Below are positions 47,177 to 57,100 of a DNA stretch of 64,000 nt, piece after piece. Location of the stretch: assembly GCA_964510225.1 (NCBI GenBank), contig CAZEAN010000005.1, positions 34,610 to 98,609 of the forward strand, given 5' to 3'. A program made the translations under genes and the position numbers. Source of the stretch: CAZEAN01 sp964510225 (GTDB taxonomy: Bacteria; Planctomycetota; Planctomycetia; Isosphaerales; Isosphaeraceae). How positions within the stretch are numbered: the stretch's first letter is position 1; every line of letters begins with the position of its first letter. The notes under the pieces are model-generated. The model saw only the letters and a program-made list of their open reading frames with translations. It searched no databases and had not been told where the DNA came from.

Positions 47177-49206
47177 ACAATCGGTGGTAATGCGGGCAGA
47201 GGTTGGTTCAAGCCGGGTGGAGTACGACCAACTTCCGGAGGGAGTGGGGGTAAGTAGCGTTGGTCGATGGTGGCTAGGTGGTCCGTCAGAATCCGATGGA
47301 CCTCGGCAATGACATCTGATTCGGCGGTCAGGAAGTGTCCGTGATCCACGACAAGTTCCGAGATTGCCTCGTCGAGATGAGCACTCCGATAGCCGACTAC
47401 ACCATCTGAGCCCCGTCCTGGGATGTGGAACCAGCTTGAGCCCAGGACTCCAATTATCGAATGGTAAGGAACCCCTGGTGCAGTTGGAGAGGCTACACTC
47501 GCCTGCAATAACGGGCTCCCCCACTTTAAGTTGTCGATACTGCTAATAGGGCGACCTCGGAATGTCGGACGAAACACCGCCTCGCCGTGTCGAGTAAGTA
47601 GATCATCGTGTAGCTGTTCAAGGTCATGACTCCGTCGCATCAAGATCGATCCGAACCGGCCGATCAACTGATTCGCCAATCGGCTTCCCCTGTGTGGTGC
47701 TGCAAGGAAGATTACCCGACGAATTGAAGGTTCAGGCTTTGGCTTGAGGCCTTCTCGGATCAGCACCTTCTCCTCGTCATTGATCGCGAGCTGTTCCAGT
47801 GGTAGTGCATAGACCGCATCGTAGATTGTTTCGCCGGGGTCGATGATCATCGTCCGTGCCACGAGTCCGCCCATACTGTGGCCGACCACGACCATCTGAT
47901 TCAGTCCGACGTCGTCATGTTCTGGATCATACTGTTCGCGGAGTTCGCGGAGTTGCTGGCGCAGATAGAGGGCAGAGAGCGGGACGGGGTATCCAGTCGG
48001 ATAGGATGCAACCCAGAATTGGTAGCGTTCCCGGAGTACAGGATCACCCTGGATCGTATTAATCATTCCCATCCAAGTCTTCGGGCTCGAATGAAGTCCG
48101 TGGATAAAGAGGATAGGAATCTTGTCCGGGTCGTAATGATGAGTCAAACAGATGCCGATATCGGTCTCAAGTTGATCGGGGTTGAAAAACCCGATTTCGG
48201 TGTTCCGCGCCAGATCAGAGCGGTCAAATTGATAAACGAGTGGTGTAGTAAGATCAACAGCCATAGGAATCACGCCACCGGGAGCTATCGGTAACTCAGC
48301 TTCCTTAAGGCTATCGTAAAGAACGAGGTTGACGCCTCGGTATCGCCAAGTACCTCCCAGGGCAGGACCGATCGGTTCAAGGGTAGCTGTTGTTGGGACA
48401 CGGAGCCACCCTGGATAGAACCGACCTTCACCTACCGTGTCACCTACCGTACAGCGGCCGGCGATCAGCGCAACACCCCAACCGGTTCGTCGGTAGGAGG
48501 GTAGTTTGCCACCAAGCTTGTAATCACTGGCGACTAAGAGTTGATCAGGAGGCTCCGATGCCCAAAGTGGATCATGAGGGTCAAGCCAAATCCCAGCCTC
48601 TTCAAGGAGTTTCCGCCATTCTGGATCGTGAGCCTCGTCGGCAGCACCAGAGCGTCGGAGAAGCCGGCGAATTGCTCTTCAGTACAGCTCAGAGCCTATG
48701 CTGACGACGATCGAGTCTGGCTGCCCTTGTCGAGTTGCGGCGTTGACAGCGTACCAAGCATAGATTGCGGCGTCGCGATCCCAGCCGATGGCTTCGAGAG
48801 GGTGATCGTGCCAACGACTTGATTCTCCCCCCAACCGATCCGCAAGTGCTGCGAGTTCGAGATAAATGTTCGGATCATCTATAGATGTAGTGAGTTGTTC
48901 CAGCTCGATGAATCGTTGGAGGTCAGCCTGATCAATCGAAGCCCAAGCGTTTGGGAAAGAAGGCTTGGGTCCGTGGTTGTCGGTTCCCTCGATTCTCCAC
49001 TTTCGACGGATCGATTCCTGTTGGCAACCGGTCAATCCGATGATCGCAAACCAAAGGCAGAGCGACCAGATGAGAGCCCGTGAACTTAATCGAGGCTTTG
49101 GGATTTCCTGGTGCTCCGTTGGGAGATCTAGCCGGGGTGATCGGAACCTACTTCCGAGGACCGACCTCGTACGAGACCAACTGAACCAAAACGCGATTGC
49201 CTGCAT
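47131..49206 (-). pseudogene. Alpha/beta-hydrolase (lipase-like) lipoprotein interrupted by one in-frame TGA
   Basis: ATG 49206 opens a 175-residue part with a lipoprotein signal (LWFAIIGLTGC) and a helical region, ending ...IGSELY at TGA 48679-48681. The same frame then reads on without interruption (RAIRRLLRRSGAADEAHDPE, then GKLPSYRRTGWGVALIAGRC, and GRFYPGWLRVPTTATLEPIG) into a clear hydrolase domain with IPILFIHGLHSSPKTW and VVVGHSMGGLVARTM, stopping at 47131. Full length would be about 690 residues, with no frameshift. The nucleophile is the Ser of GHSMGG. The family looks like large planctomycete lipase/esterase lipoproteins. Two separate genes are possible, but the second has no start or signal of its own near the break. 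Confidence 0.85.
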
Positions 49207-49500
49207 CCTTGCCTCGGCATCATCGACATCCTGAATGTAATCGGCGGGATTTTAGCCTCGATCGTTATGGGCCGCAATCGGGATCGGTACCTGCTCTGGA
49301 TAAGTCGCCGATTTCGCTCAGTAATCATCAGAACTGATCAAAAGCTTAAAAAATGGTGATGATCTCCGTTTACTCTGCGCTCTAATATCCGGTCTCGGGA
49401 TAGCGATCAGGGTAGTCCGCGAACACAAGACCGGGATCATCAAAACTGGCTTGGTGTTCCAGTTCAGGGCATCTGAAGTAGTAATCAGGTTTCTCAACCG

Positions 49501-50640
49501 TTATGGGTTGCGCTCTGACGGAAGTTGTACCCCCTCGGGAGTCACCTCGATTTCAGAGGGGACCGGGCGAACGCCTTCGGGTCCGACCTCGATGTCAAAG
49601 GAGCTAAGACGAGGTGGGTTCGGAGCGCGGAAGAATTGGATCGGTACTTCGGCACGCTGGGGGACCTCTTCACCATTTGCTAGCTGGAGGGCGTAGTTGA
49701 TCGCAAACCGACCCATGACGGTATCGTCACAGTACGCACCTGCTGAGGCGAACGAGCTTCGGACCACGTCAACCATCACTTTGGTCTGAACATAGCCGGC
49801 GGTGACGAATCGCTTCACGTACTCTACGTCGTTTCTAACCGACATCACAATCCGGAACGCGAGTTCATCGGCGGTCAGTACCATCGTCATCGGTGTCTCA
49901 GAGTCGAGCAGCTCTTGAACGAGGGCGATGGCATCTTCTGCTTCATCCGTGAAGGCGATTGGGGATCCATCGAGCGGGGGGATCCCAGCCTCTTCGAGCG
50001 CTTGGGTGAGCGCTGCGGCACGGCGGTCGGCATCGCGGACTTCCGGCGTAAAGACCACCAGCGCGGGGCCATCCGGAGAGATTTCGAGCTTCTCGGCATC
50101 TTCGATAGCTGCCTGGACAAGGGATTTGGCAGTTGGCAGGTAGTCAGGGTTTGTGACCACTCGGGTCGGTTCGCCATCGACGGTAATCGGGGCCAGCATG
50201 GTGACGATTTCGATGCCCACCTCTCGAGCCTCACGGATCGCTGGGATAATTGCTTCGGGATCCCCTGGGGCCACCACAATACTTGAGGCGCCTGATTGGA
50301 CCGCTCGGCGGATCATCTCGGCTTGATCAATAGCTTCGGTTGCTCGGAATGAGTCGAACACGATTGTGCTCTGCGAGGATTCCTCACGAGCACCTTGCTC
50401 CCAGAGGCGGTCGGCCGTCTCTGAGTCTCGGGGGAGGACCATCGCAACCTGCTCAGCACCAGTCCGACTGCTACCGACCGAGCTGATCGGACTGATGGAA
50501 GAAAGTCCAGAGGGATCGATCGAAGCCGTCGACTTCCCTGTAGAACCGTTGCTCATTTTGGGCTCGGACTGACCACAGCCCCCGGAAGCCATTGCGAGGA
50601 TCACGAAAATGGCCGTTGAATGTACGGCAGACCTGATCAT
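49501..50640 (-). CDS. Sugar-binding lipoprotein, periplasmic binding protein family 1 type
   Basis: 379 residues from ATG 50640. The signal ILAMASGGCGQ ends in a lipidated Cys. A Ser/Gly linker follows, then a two-lobe fold like RbsB/LacI-type binding proteins: QVAMVLPRDSETADRLWEQG, SGASSIVVAPGDPEAIIPAI, GIEIVTMLAPI and VTAGYVQTKVMVDVV. No ABC permease or ATPase gene lies near it, so it is an orphan that may feed a distant transporter or a sensor. The frame is open to 50784, but that would leave ten bases to the divergent HAD gene. The lipoprotein start is better. Confidence 0.8.
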   Translation of the reverse strand: MIRSAVHSTAIFVILAMASGGCGQSEPKMSNGSTGKSTASIDPSGLSSISPISSVGSSRTGAEQVAMVLPRDSETADRLWEQGAREESSQSTIVFDSFRATEAIDQAEMIRRAVQSGASSIVVAPGDPEAIIPAIREAREVGIEIVTMLAPITVDGEPTRVVTNPDYLPTAKSLVQAAIEDAEKLEISPDGPALVVFTPEVRDADRRAAALTQALEEAGIPPLDGSPIAFTDEAEDAIALVQELLDSETPMTMVLTADELAFRIVMSVRNDVEYVKRFVTAGYVQTKVMVDVVRSSFASAGAYCDDTVMGRFAINYALQLANGEEVPQRAEVPIQFFRAPNPPRLSSFDIEVGPEGVRPVPSEIEVTPEGVQLPSERNP

Positions 50641-50794
50641 GGTGGGATGGCACCTTGTAAGAGGATTAATCATGAGGATTCTCGATGGACTGGATCCCAG
50701 TAGCCCGAAACCAGCATGAGGCGTACGATAGCCAACGATTTCTGATTGTTCCATTGCCCAGAATCCTGCTCTCCGAGCGAACATTCGATCACTG

Positions 50795-51637
50795 ATGCCT
50801 GCTTATAAACTACTTGCGTTAGATATCGATGGAACACTGGTTGGACCGGAGAAGGTAATCCGGCCGGCTGTCACGGATGCGATCCAGCGTGCTGAACGTG
50901 CTGGAATCCGTCCTATCCTCTGTACTGGTAGGCGCTATCGACGGGCACTGCCAATCGCAGAGCAGCTCGGACTCAAGGGTCCGATTGTCTGTAACTCTGG
51001 AGCGTTGATCAAAGAATCAACTGATCACTCAACCTCTTGGACCGCTCCGGTGGAGCCAGAGTTGGTCCGAGAAATCTTGGCGATCTTGATCGATCGAGGA
51101 GAACTCGCGATCTCGATCATCGACCATGGAACCGATCCCCCCGATTTCCTTGTTCCCGCTCGGGCTACTGGCCGCGAGCTCTTCGATGATTACGTCACAA
51201 AGAACGGATCGTTCGCGCTTGTTGATCCGGAATGGATGACCCAACCTGGGGGGCGTCCCCATTTCCACATGTTTTCTGTCGGCGATTGGGATTCAATGAA
51301 GGAAGTTGAAGCAGCCATTCATGCTGCGATGCCTGGACTCCTGCGGACGTTTGTGCTCCGGACCTCGGTTTACGCCGGAACGATGTGCGAGGTTCTCAGC
51401 CTCGGAGCGAGCAAGTGGGCTGCGGTCTCCCAGCTTGCGGAGGGCTGGGGAATTACACCAGACGAAATCGTCGCTGTTGGTGATGACGTCAATGATCTTC
51501 CAATGATTCAAGGGGCTGGGTTTGGGGTCGCGATGGGAAATGCCCCCGATCATGTGCTCGAAGCGGCAGATTACATTACCGACCACCATCATAAAGATGG
51601 AGTCCGAACGCTGATCGATGACATCCTTCTAAGTTGA
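50795..51637 (+). CDS. HAD-superfamily Cof-type phosphatase
   Basis: 280 residues. Motif I is LLALDIDGTLV (Asp10 nucleophile, Asp12). Motif II is ILCTGR. A Cof-type C2 cap lies in the middle (about 85-190), followed by a lysine motif (LGASKWAAVSQLAEGWGI) and motif IV, VGDDVNDLPMIQGAGFGVAM. Cof-type enzymes dephosphorylate sugar phosphates or other small metabolites; the substrate is not predictable. The Nudix-like gene begins 42 bases after the stop on the same strand. Confidence 0.9.
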   Translation: MPAYKLLALDIDGTLVGPEKVIRPAVTDAIQRAERAGIRPILCTGRRYRRALPIAEQLGLKGPIVCNSGALIKESTDHSTSWTAPVEPELVREILAILIDRGELAISIIDHGTDPPDFLVPARATGRELFDDYVTKNGSFALVDPEWMTQPGGRPHFHMFSVGDWDSMKEVEAAIHAAMPGLLRTFVLRTSVYAGTMCEVLSLGASKWAAVSQLAEGWGITPDEIVAVGDDVNDLPMIQGAGFGVAMGNAPDHVLEAADYITDHHHKDGVRTLIDDILLS

Positions 51638-51679
51638 GCTTCGAATACCTGTCGAACAACTCGACGCTGAGGACCCGGC

Positions 51680-52600
51680 ATGAACGAACCCAGCCTCCCG
51701 ACCTTTTCTAAGGGCCACGCTTCACCCTCTTGGACCCGAGAACCTGATCCACCATCGACTCTTGAAAAGAACTGGCTCTTCGAGCTTCGGAAGGAACGGT
51801 TTCGGTCACGACAATCTGGGAAGGTGCACGAATACTTCGTGGTCGACCTGGCCGATGCCGTCCATGTCATTGCGCTAACTCCTGACAATCAAATCGTCCT
51901 GGTAGAGCAATTCCGCTGCGGTTCCGGCGGAGACAGTCTCGAGCCTCCTGGCGGACTGATTGATCCTGGTGAAGATCCCCTTGAAGCTGGGGCCAGGGAA
52001 CTTCTTGAGGAAACCGGTTACAAAGGAGATTTCCCCGTCCTCCTCTCAACCGTTTGGTCCTGCCCTTCTATTCTGACCTCTCGGATCAGCACCGTACTTA
52101 TTACCAACGCGGAGCAAGTTTCCACTCCGACTCCCGACGAGGGAGAAGAGCTTCGAATCAAACAAGTTCCCAGCCGGGAGATACCTCACCTGATTCGGAG
52201 CGGTCAGATCAGCCATGCCCTCACCGTGCAAGGGCTTCTGTGGTGGTTGGTCGCTGAGTTTCCCGACACACCTTTCGAACTTCCGGAGGTTTTCCGACCG
52301 GGAAGTCGACAGTTTGGGCTCCGGAGTCTCATGATTGCTGTCATGGTTTTCGGGGTTATCTTCGCAATGATCCGCGCCATTCGTAACGCTGGCGAACCGC
52401 TCGATGCTGTACTTACCTATCTCTTGATGTTCCCGCTTGCAGTTTTTTTTGTCTATCGACAACTCGAGATCGTCCCGAGCACGACGCTCACTCGCCTCAA
52501 GCCGCAACTCTCGAAGCTCGTGATCATCAAACTCTTCGCCGCTCTCGGAGTCACCCAGGTTCTCTGGCTCTTAGTAGTTATTCTCTTTCAGTTTTTTTGA
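51680..52600 (+). CDS. Nudix hydrolase fused to a C-terminal membrane domain
   Basis: 306 residues. The Nudix domain spans about 45-195, with the box GLIDPGEDPLEAGARELLEE followed by TGY. The preceding VLVEQFRCG and the SLEPPGG strand are typical of ADP-ribose pyrophosphatases. From about residue 210 there are three membrane helices (LMIAVMVFGVIFAMIRAI, LTYLLMFPLAVFFVY and LGVTQVLWLLVVILFQFF). The fusion would hold a cytoplasmic nucleotide-sugar pyrophosphatase at the membrane. Family members usually end after the Nudix domain. It probably shares a transcript with the HAD gene. Confidence 0.85.
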   Translation: MNEPSLPTFSKGHASPSWTREPDPPSTLEKNWLFELRKERFRSRQSGKVHEYFVVDLADAVHVIALTPDNQIVLVEQFRCGSGGDSLEPPGGLIDPGEDPLEAGARELLEETGYKGDFPVLLSTVWSCPSILTSRISTVLITNAEQVSTPTPDEGEELRIKQVPSREIPHLIRSGQISHALTVQGLLWWLVAEFPDTPFELPEVFRPGSRQFGLRSLMIAVMVFGVIFAMIRAIRNAGEPLDAVLTYLLMFPLAVFFVYRQLEIVPSTTLTRLKPQLSKLVIIKLFAALGVTQVLWLLVVILFQFF

Positions 52601-52787
52601 GTTTCTACACTCGACGATCAGCGGAACTGGTTCCCAAACAGGCAAGGCCGGCATTGATTGACGAGAACAAAATGGATAAGAGGACTCTGACCAATCCGCG
52701 AACATTCCCGCGGTTAGTTGGGTCTTTGCTGGGCTAAAGTATAGTAATACAGACTGGTTGACCCAGCTCTTTGGAGGGAGAGAATCG

Positions 52788-53089
52788 ATGTTGGAATCAC
52801 CCGTTCTCCGCGAACTCTGGCACGAGTGGACCACCGAAGCCCGACAGAAACACTCATCGAAGGTCGTCAGGAAGGCCGTCAGGAGGGCCTGCGAGAAGGC
52901 CGACAAGAAGGCGCGTTGACGACAGGTCGAATGCTGATCGCCCGAATCTTGCAGAGCCGGTTTGGGGTCGATGAGGCGGAGTTGGAACCTACGCTGGCCG
53001 AGGTAGTCGACGAAGCAGCACTCGATGAGCTAGCCCACTTTGCGCTCCATTGCTCAGATCTTGACGCCTTTCAAACGCGACTCGGTTGA
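52788..53089 (+). pseudogene. Frameshifted PD-(D/E)XK/Rpn-like C-terminal fragment
   Basis: ATG 52788 has a strong GGAGGGAG seven bases upstream and reads LESPVLRELWHEWTTEARQK. At about 52850 the sensible frame shifts by one, to TLIEGRQEGRQEGLREGRQE, then RMLIARILQSRFGVDEAELE and ends at TGA 53087-53089. The EGRQEG repeats followed by a short LxxRFG helical tail are typical of the C-terminus of Rpn/transposase_31-like and DUF4351-type proteins. The nuclease domain itself is absent. The frame break is within the repeat region. It lies at the edge of the repeat-flanked kinase island. Confidence 0.6.
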
Positions 53090-54187
53090 AGGAGTGGCTG
53101 AAGCCGGAAGTGAAAACCTACCTTCAAATAGAAATGCGTCACCAGGGTTGGAACGACTCTAGTTAAGACTACGTCGGAGGGAGTTCAAGATTAACTCTTG
53201 CACCGCCTGGAGCGGCCTCCGACGGCCCTGAAGAGTTGGGGGGAGGACTGTCTGGACGCGGAACGCGTCGTAGCCTGGAGGAAGCGCCGTGGGTCCGTGG
53301 CCGTCTCCACCCAGGTGCCGTGTGTTCGAAGTTAGCCTAGTCCGAGAGGTTGCGACCCCGTCATTGGTAACGCCCGTCGCCAGCATCTCCCCTCGCTTGA
53401 GGTTTGGGGGTGGTTCATCCCTCACCAATCCTAACCCAGAGACGCAGCGCCGAATGAGTGATGCTCAAACCCGACGTTCATGTGAAGGCGTTCCTCCGCT
53501 CGGGTGCCAGTGGCGACTCGCCCGTCAGAGGTTTCTACCGGACCGGACCAGAGCACTGCCGGTCAAGCCACCAGTGGCACGCAGCGAGGACTCTTACCAG
53601 TGCATCCGCCGTTTAGTGAATGGTCGGACGTCTTTAGAGGTGACGTTGCAATGGCCTCGGCGGCGTTGGATCTTCTGCTACAGCGCGTTATGATGTTTAT
53701 CATCCAGGGCGAGAGCTACGGTCTGTGCAGCCACCGCAAAGTTTACACGTTTTCCACTCCCCATGAACCCGCTGTAGGGACCCACCCCGACTAAGTCTCT
53801 TGCGAAATAGATTCCTGGTGGGTCAATTTGAAACGACCGCTGACAGTTGCTGGAGGGCAATAAGGAGTGCGACACAAATGGGCCTATTGCTGACGGCGAG
53901 ATACCGTTCCAGGGACCTTAGCCGAGGTGCCGAGGCATTGTGCGGTTATACAAGTCATTTGACCATATTGCTCTCAGAGCTGCTGGCGGGCGCCTTGTTG
54001 GTTGCTCATCCACGAAGTCCGAAGAATGTTGCATCCTGATTAAGGGCGATGGATTCTGAAGACCGTCGATACCGAGTGTCAGGAACCCAGGAAACAGCCA
54101 GCAAGCTCGGGCACGGGTTTGCGCTATCAATACAGCAAAGTACTCTAGTTGTTATTGGTTGATTGAATAGATCGTAATAAAACCTTC
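53090..54187. other. Noncoding accessory stretch, no gene supported
   Basis: About 1.1 kb with only arginine- and proline-rich open frames. The one clear feature is the first copy of the 103-bp repeat at 53501-53603. The text looks like decayed or mobile sequence. I find no tRNA-like or transposase motif in it. Confidence 0.55.
53501..53603 (+). repeat. Copy A of a 103-bp palindrome-containing direct repeat
   Basis: Matches copy B (57834-57936) in 97 of 103 positions, same orientation, counted by eye. Inside, GTGCCAGTGGCGAC (53504-53517) and GCCACCAGTGGCAC (53567-53580) form an imperfect inverted repeat (11/14), and CACTGCCGGTCAAG lies next to the right arm. This suggests a REP- or MITE-like element. 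The two copies bracket the kinase-WD40 gene. Confidence 0.88.
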
Positions 54188-57100
54188 CTAAGGGGAAGGA
54201 TTCGATAGTTCGAAAGGTGTCGCGTCCCAAACAAGGACTCTCTGGTCAATTCCCCCGGTTGCGAGTCGATGCCCGTTGGGACTAAAGGCCACAGCACGGA
54301 CACCTTCAGTGTGGCCCCGCAGTGTCAGAAGTTCCTGCCCCGTCTCCAGATTCCAGAGCACAACCTTCCTGTCATCATCGGCTGTCGCCAGCCGGCTTCC
54401 ATCGGGGCTGAAGGCGATGCCGAACAAATAGCTGGAGACTCCAAGCTTCTGCCGAACGCGGCCCGTCTCCATGTCCCAGACGGTAGCGTAACTGGGAGCC
54501 CAGTGTTCGGGAACATACGTTGCCGCCAATGAGCTGCCGTCGGGACTGAAAGCGACATCGAAGACACCAAGACCCAAGTTTGAGATCTCGAAGACTTTGT
54601 CAACCGCCCCAAGCCTCCGGACATGGATGCTGCCGGCCATCGTGCCGGCTGCCAGGTCGCGGCCACCAGGCGGGCGGAATGCTAGGGCAACAACAGGAGC
54701 ATCAAGTTGGTCAACGATGGCCATCTCGGCCGATGCGTGCCCTGTCAGATCGATTGTCCAGAGGCGGACCGTCCCGTCGTAACAAGCCGTGGCCAGCGTG
54801 TTGTTGTCCACCGGATGGAACGACACGGCTTCAACCCCGTTCGAGCCCTCATGCTCGAGCACGAGCATCTCTCGGCCGGTCTCAATGTCCCAAATCCTGA
54901 CAGTCTGATCGGAAGGACTCGAAACAGCCCGCCCGGAGCTTGCTGATGCCATCAAGGAGCCGCTCTTGTTGATCGATACTGAACTGACCGGTCCCTCGTG
55001 TCCTATGAACGAATGAACGAGGCGCCCGGAGTCGAGATCCCACAACTGGGGTGCAAAGCCTTTCGAGTAATTCATCGTGGCAGTGACCAAACGTCTGCCA
55101 TCCGGATGGAAGGCCACTCGATATGGCCAACCGTCTGTTTCGATCTGGACTGGTTGTGCGGGTTCTGTCTCCCAGAGCTTCAGCGATCCGTCGAGGTCAC
55201 CCGAGACAAGACGGTCTCCCTCGGGATCGAAATCGACGCTCAAGACAAAATGGGCGTGTCCCCGTAGCGATTCGATCTCCCGACCAGTCGCGACATCCCA
55301 GAGCTTGATGAGGTTGTCGAGACCACACGTGGCGAGGATTTTTCCATCCGAGCGAAATCGAACGCTACTAACATCACGTTTATGCCCTTTGAACACTTGT
55401 GCCTCTTCTCCCGAATCCACATCCCAGAGCCGGACAAGCGAGCTATCCGCCTCAGCCACTGCGAGAAATCGTCCGGGAGGATCCGTTGGATCGAATGCCA
55501 TCTTCATCACGGCGAACTCGTTCTCGATCGTCGGACCGACACGCTGTTGGGCTTGCCAGTCCCAAGTCTCGATTTCAAATCGACCATCTTCCGAATATCC
55601 CTTTGCAATGGCGAGAGATCGGCCATCAGCACTGAAGGCAATGGAGGAAACGCCCCTGGAACCGCCGAGGATAGGATCACCTATGGGCTGGCCAGTGGCA
55701 GTGTTCCAGAGCTTGACGTAGCCGGAATACGCGGGGTGTAAATGAACGCCGTAGGCGGCGGCCAACACCGTTCCATTCGGGCTGTATGCCACATCGATGA
55801 CGTTCTGGCCTTCTACTTCGTCCAGGATCCGCCGTTCCCCCGTCAATGTGTCCCATACACTCAGAACCCCCTCGACGACCATGTCGCCGCCCGCCCCGGG
55901 TTCTCCACCCTTTCGTTCGATGAACAAGCCGCCTCCGGTGGCGAGTATCCTCCCGTCGGAGGCTGGGTCGAACGCAGCGGCGAACTGACCATGCCGAAGG
56001 CCACCCACTTCGAACATGGAACGGCCCGTATCTGCATCGAGGACCAATACCTCACCCCGACCAGGCAACCCCGTGTAATGGAGCCACCCCCCACCAACCG
56101 AGGCCAACCGATCCCCCTTCGGACCAAATTCTACGTCCCAGACATGCCACTCGTGTCTCTGCAGAGTCTTATCTTCGCGATGGCATAGGCGCTTGATGAG
56201 ATGCCACTCCCAAGCCCGTAGATCCTCCGGACAGTCGTCGAGACGCTCTTCTGCTTGCAGTATGTCACCCACCTCGGACTCACGCAGGGCTAGCTTGACA
56301 CTGGTGATGGCGTTCTGCTTCCTAAGCTCTTCCCGCTGTTGTTCGGCGCGGAACCATTGGCTTGAAACACCAGCGAACCCCAAGTGTATTGAAAACAGCA
56401 ACGCCGCCAATAGACCTGCGACAACCGGGTTGCGTCGGCACCAGCGGTACATTCGAGCAGCTGGGGAAATCCGTCGAGCCACAATTGGTTCGCCCCGTAG
56501 GTAGCGGCCCAAGTCTTCTGAGAGTGCCAAGGCCGAGGCATATCGCCGTTCAGGTTCTTTTCGAAGGCACTTGAGCGCAATAACTTCGATGTCCTTTGGC
56601 AAACCAGTGACGAGTTGCGATGGAAGAACAGGCTCGCTGTTTCTGACCTGGTCCAGCGTTTCCAGGACCGTTGGGGATTTGAACGGTGGCCGGCCGGTCA
56701 AGAGTTCGTAGAGAACAGCTCCGAGTGCATACACGTCGGCCGCCCGACCGACTTCACGGGATCGGCCGGCCGCCTGCTCGGGGGCCATGTAGCTTGGCGA
56801 GCCGATGATCGAGTCGGTTGCTGTCAGGCTTGTATCCGAGCCAAGCGCCTTGGCCACGCCAAAGTCCGCGACCTTCGGCGTCCCATGCTCGTCCAGGAGC
56901 ACGTTGGCTGGCTTGAGGTCGCGGTGGACCACGCCGGCCTCATGCGCGGCGTGCACCGCGTTAGCCAACGTGGAAACAAGTTCTGCGGCCTGGCGAGAAG
57001 GGAGCGGCGTTCCATCGAGTCGCGAGGCCAGGCTGCCGCCGGCAAGAAATTCCAACTCAATGAAGGGTAACCCCTCGTGTTCGCCGATTTGATGGATCGC

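Noticed and set aside
24467..49206. Genetic code reassignment or selenocysteine as explanation of in-frame stops
   Set aside because: All three stop codons occur as interruptions, while intact genes nearby end in the same codons. No SECIS-like hairpin was seen after the TGA codons.
53159..53428. Minus-strand 89-residue frame beside repeat copy A
   Set aside because: Arg/Pro-rich translation of GC-rich sequence, no start signal and no recognisable motif.
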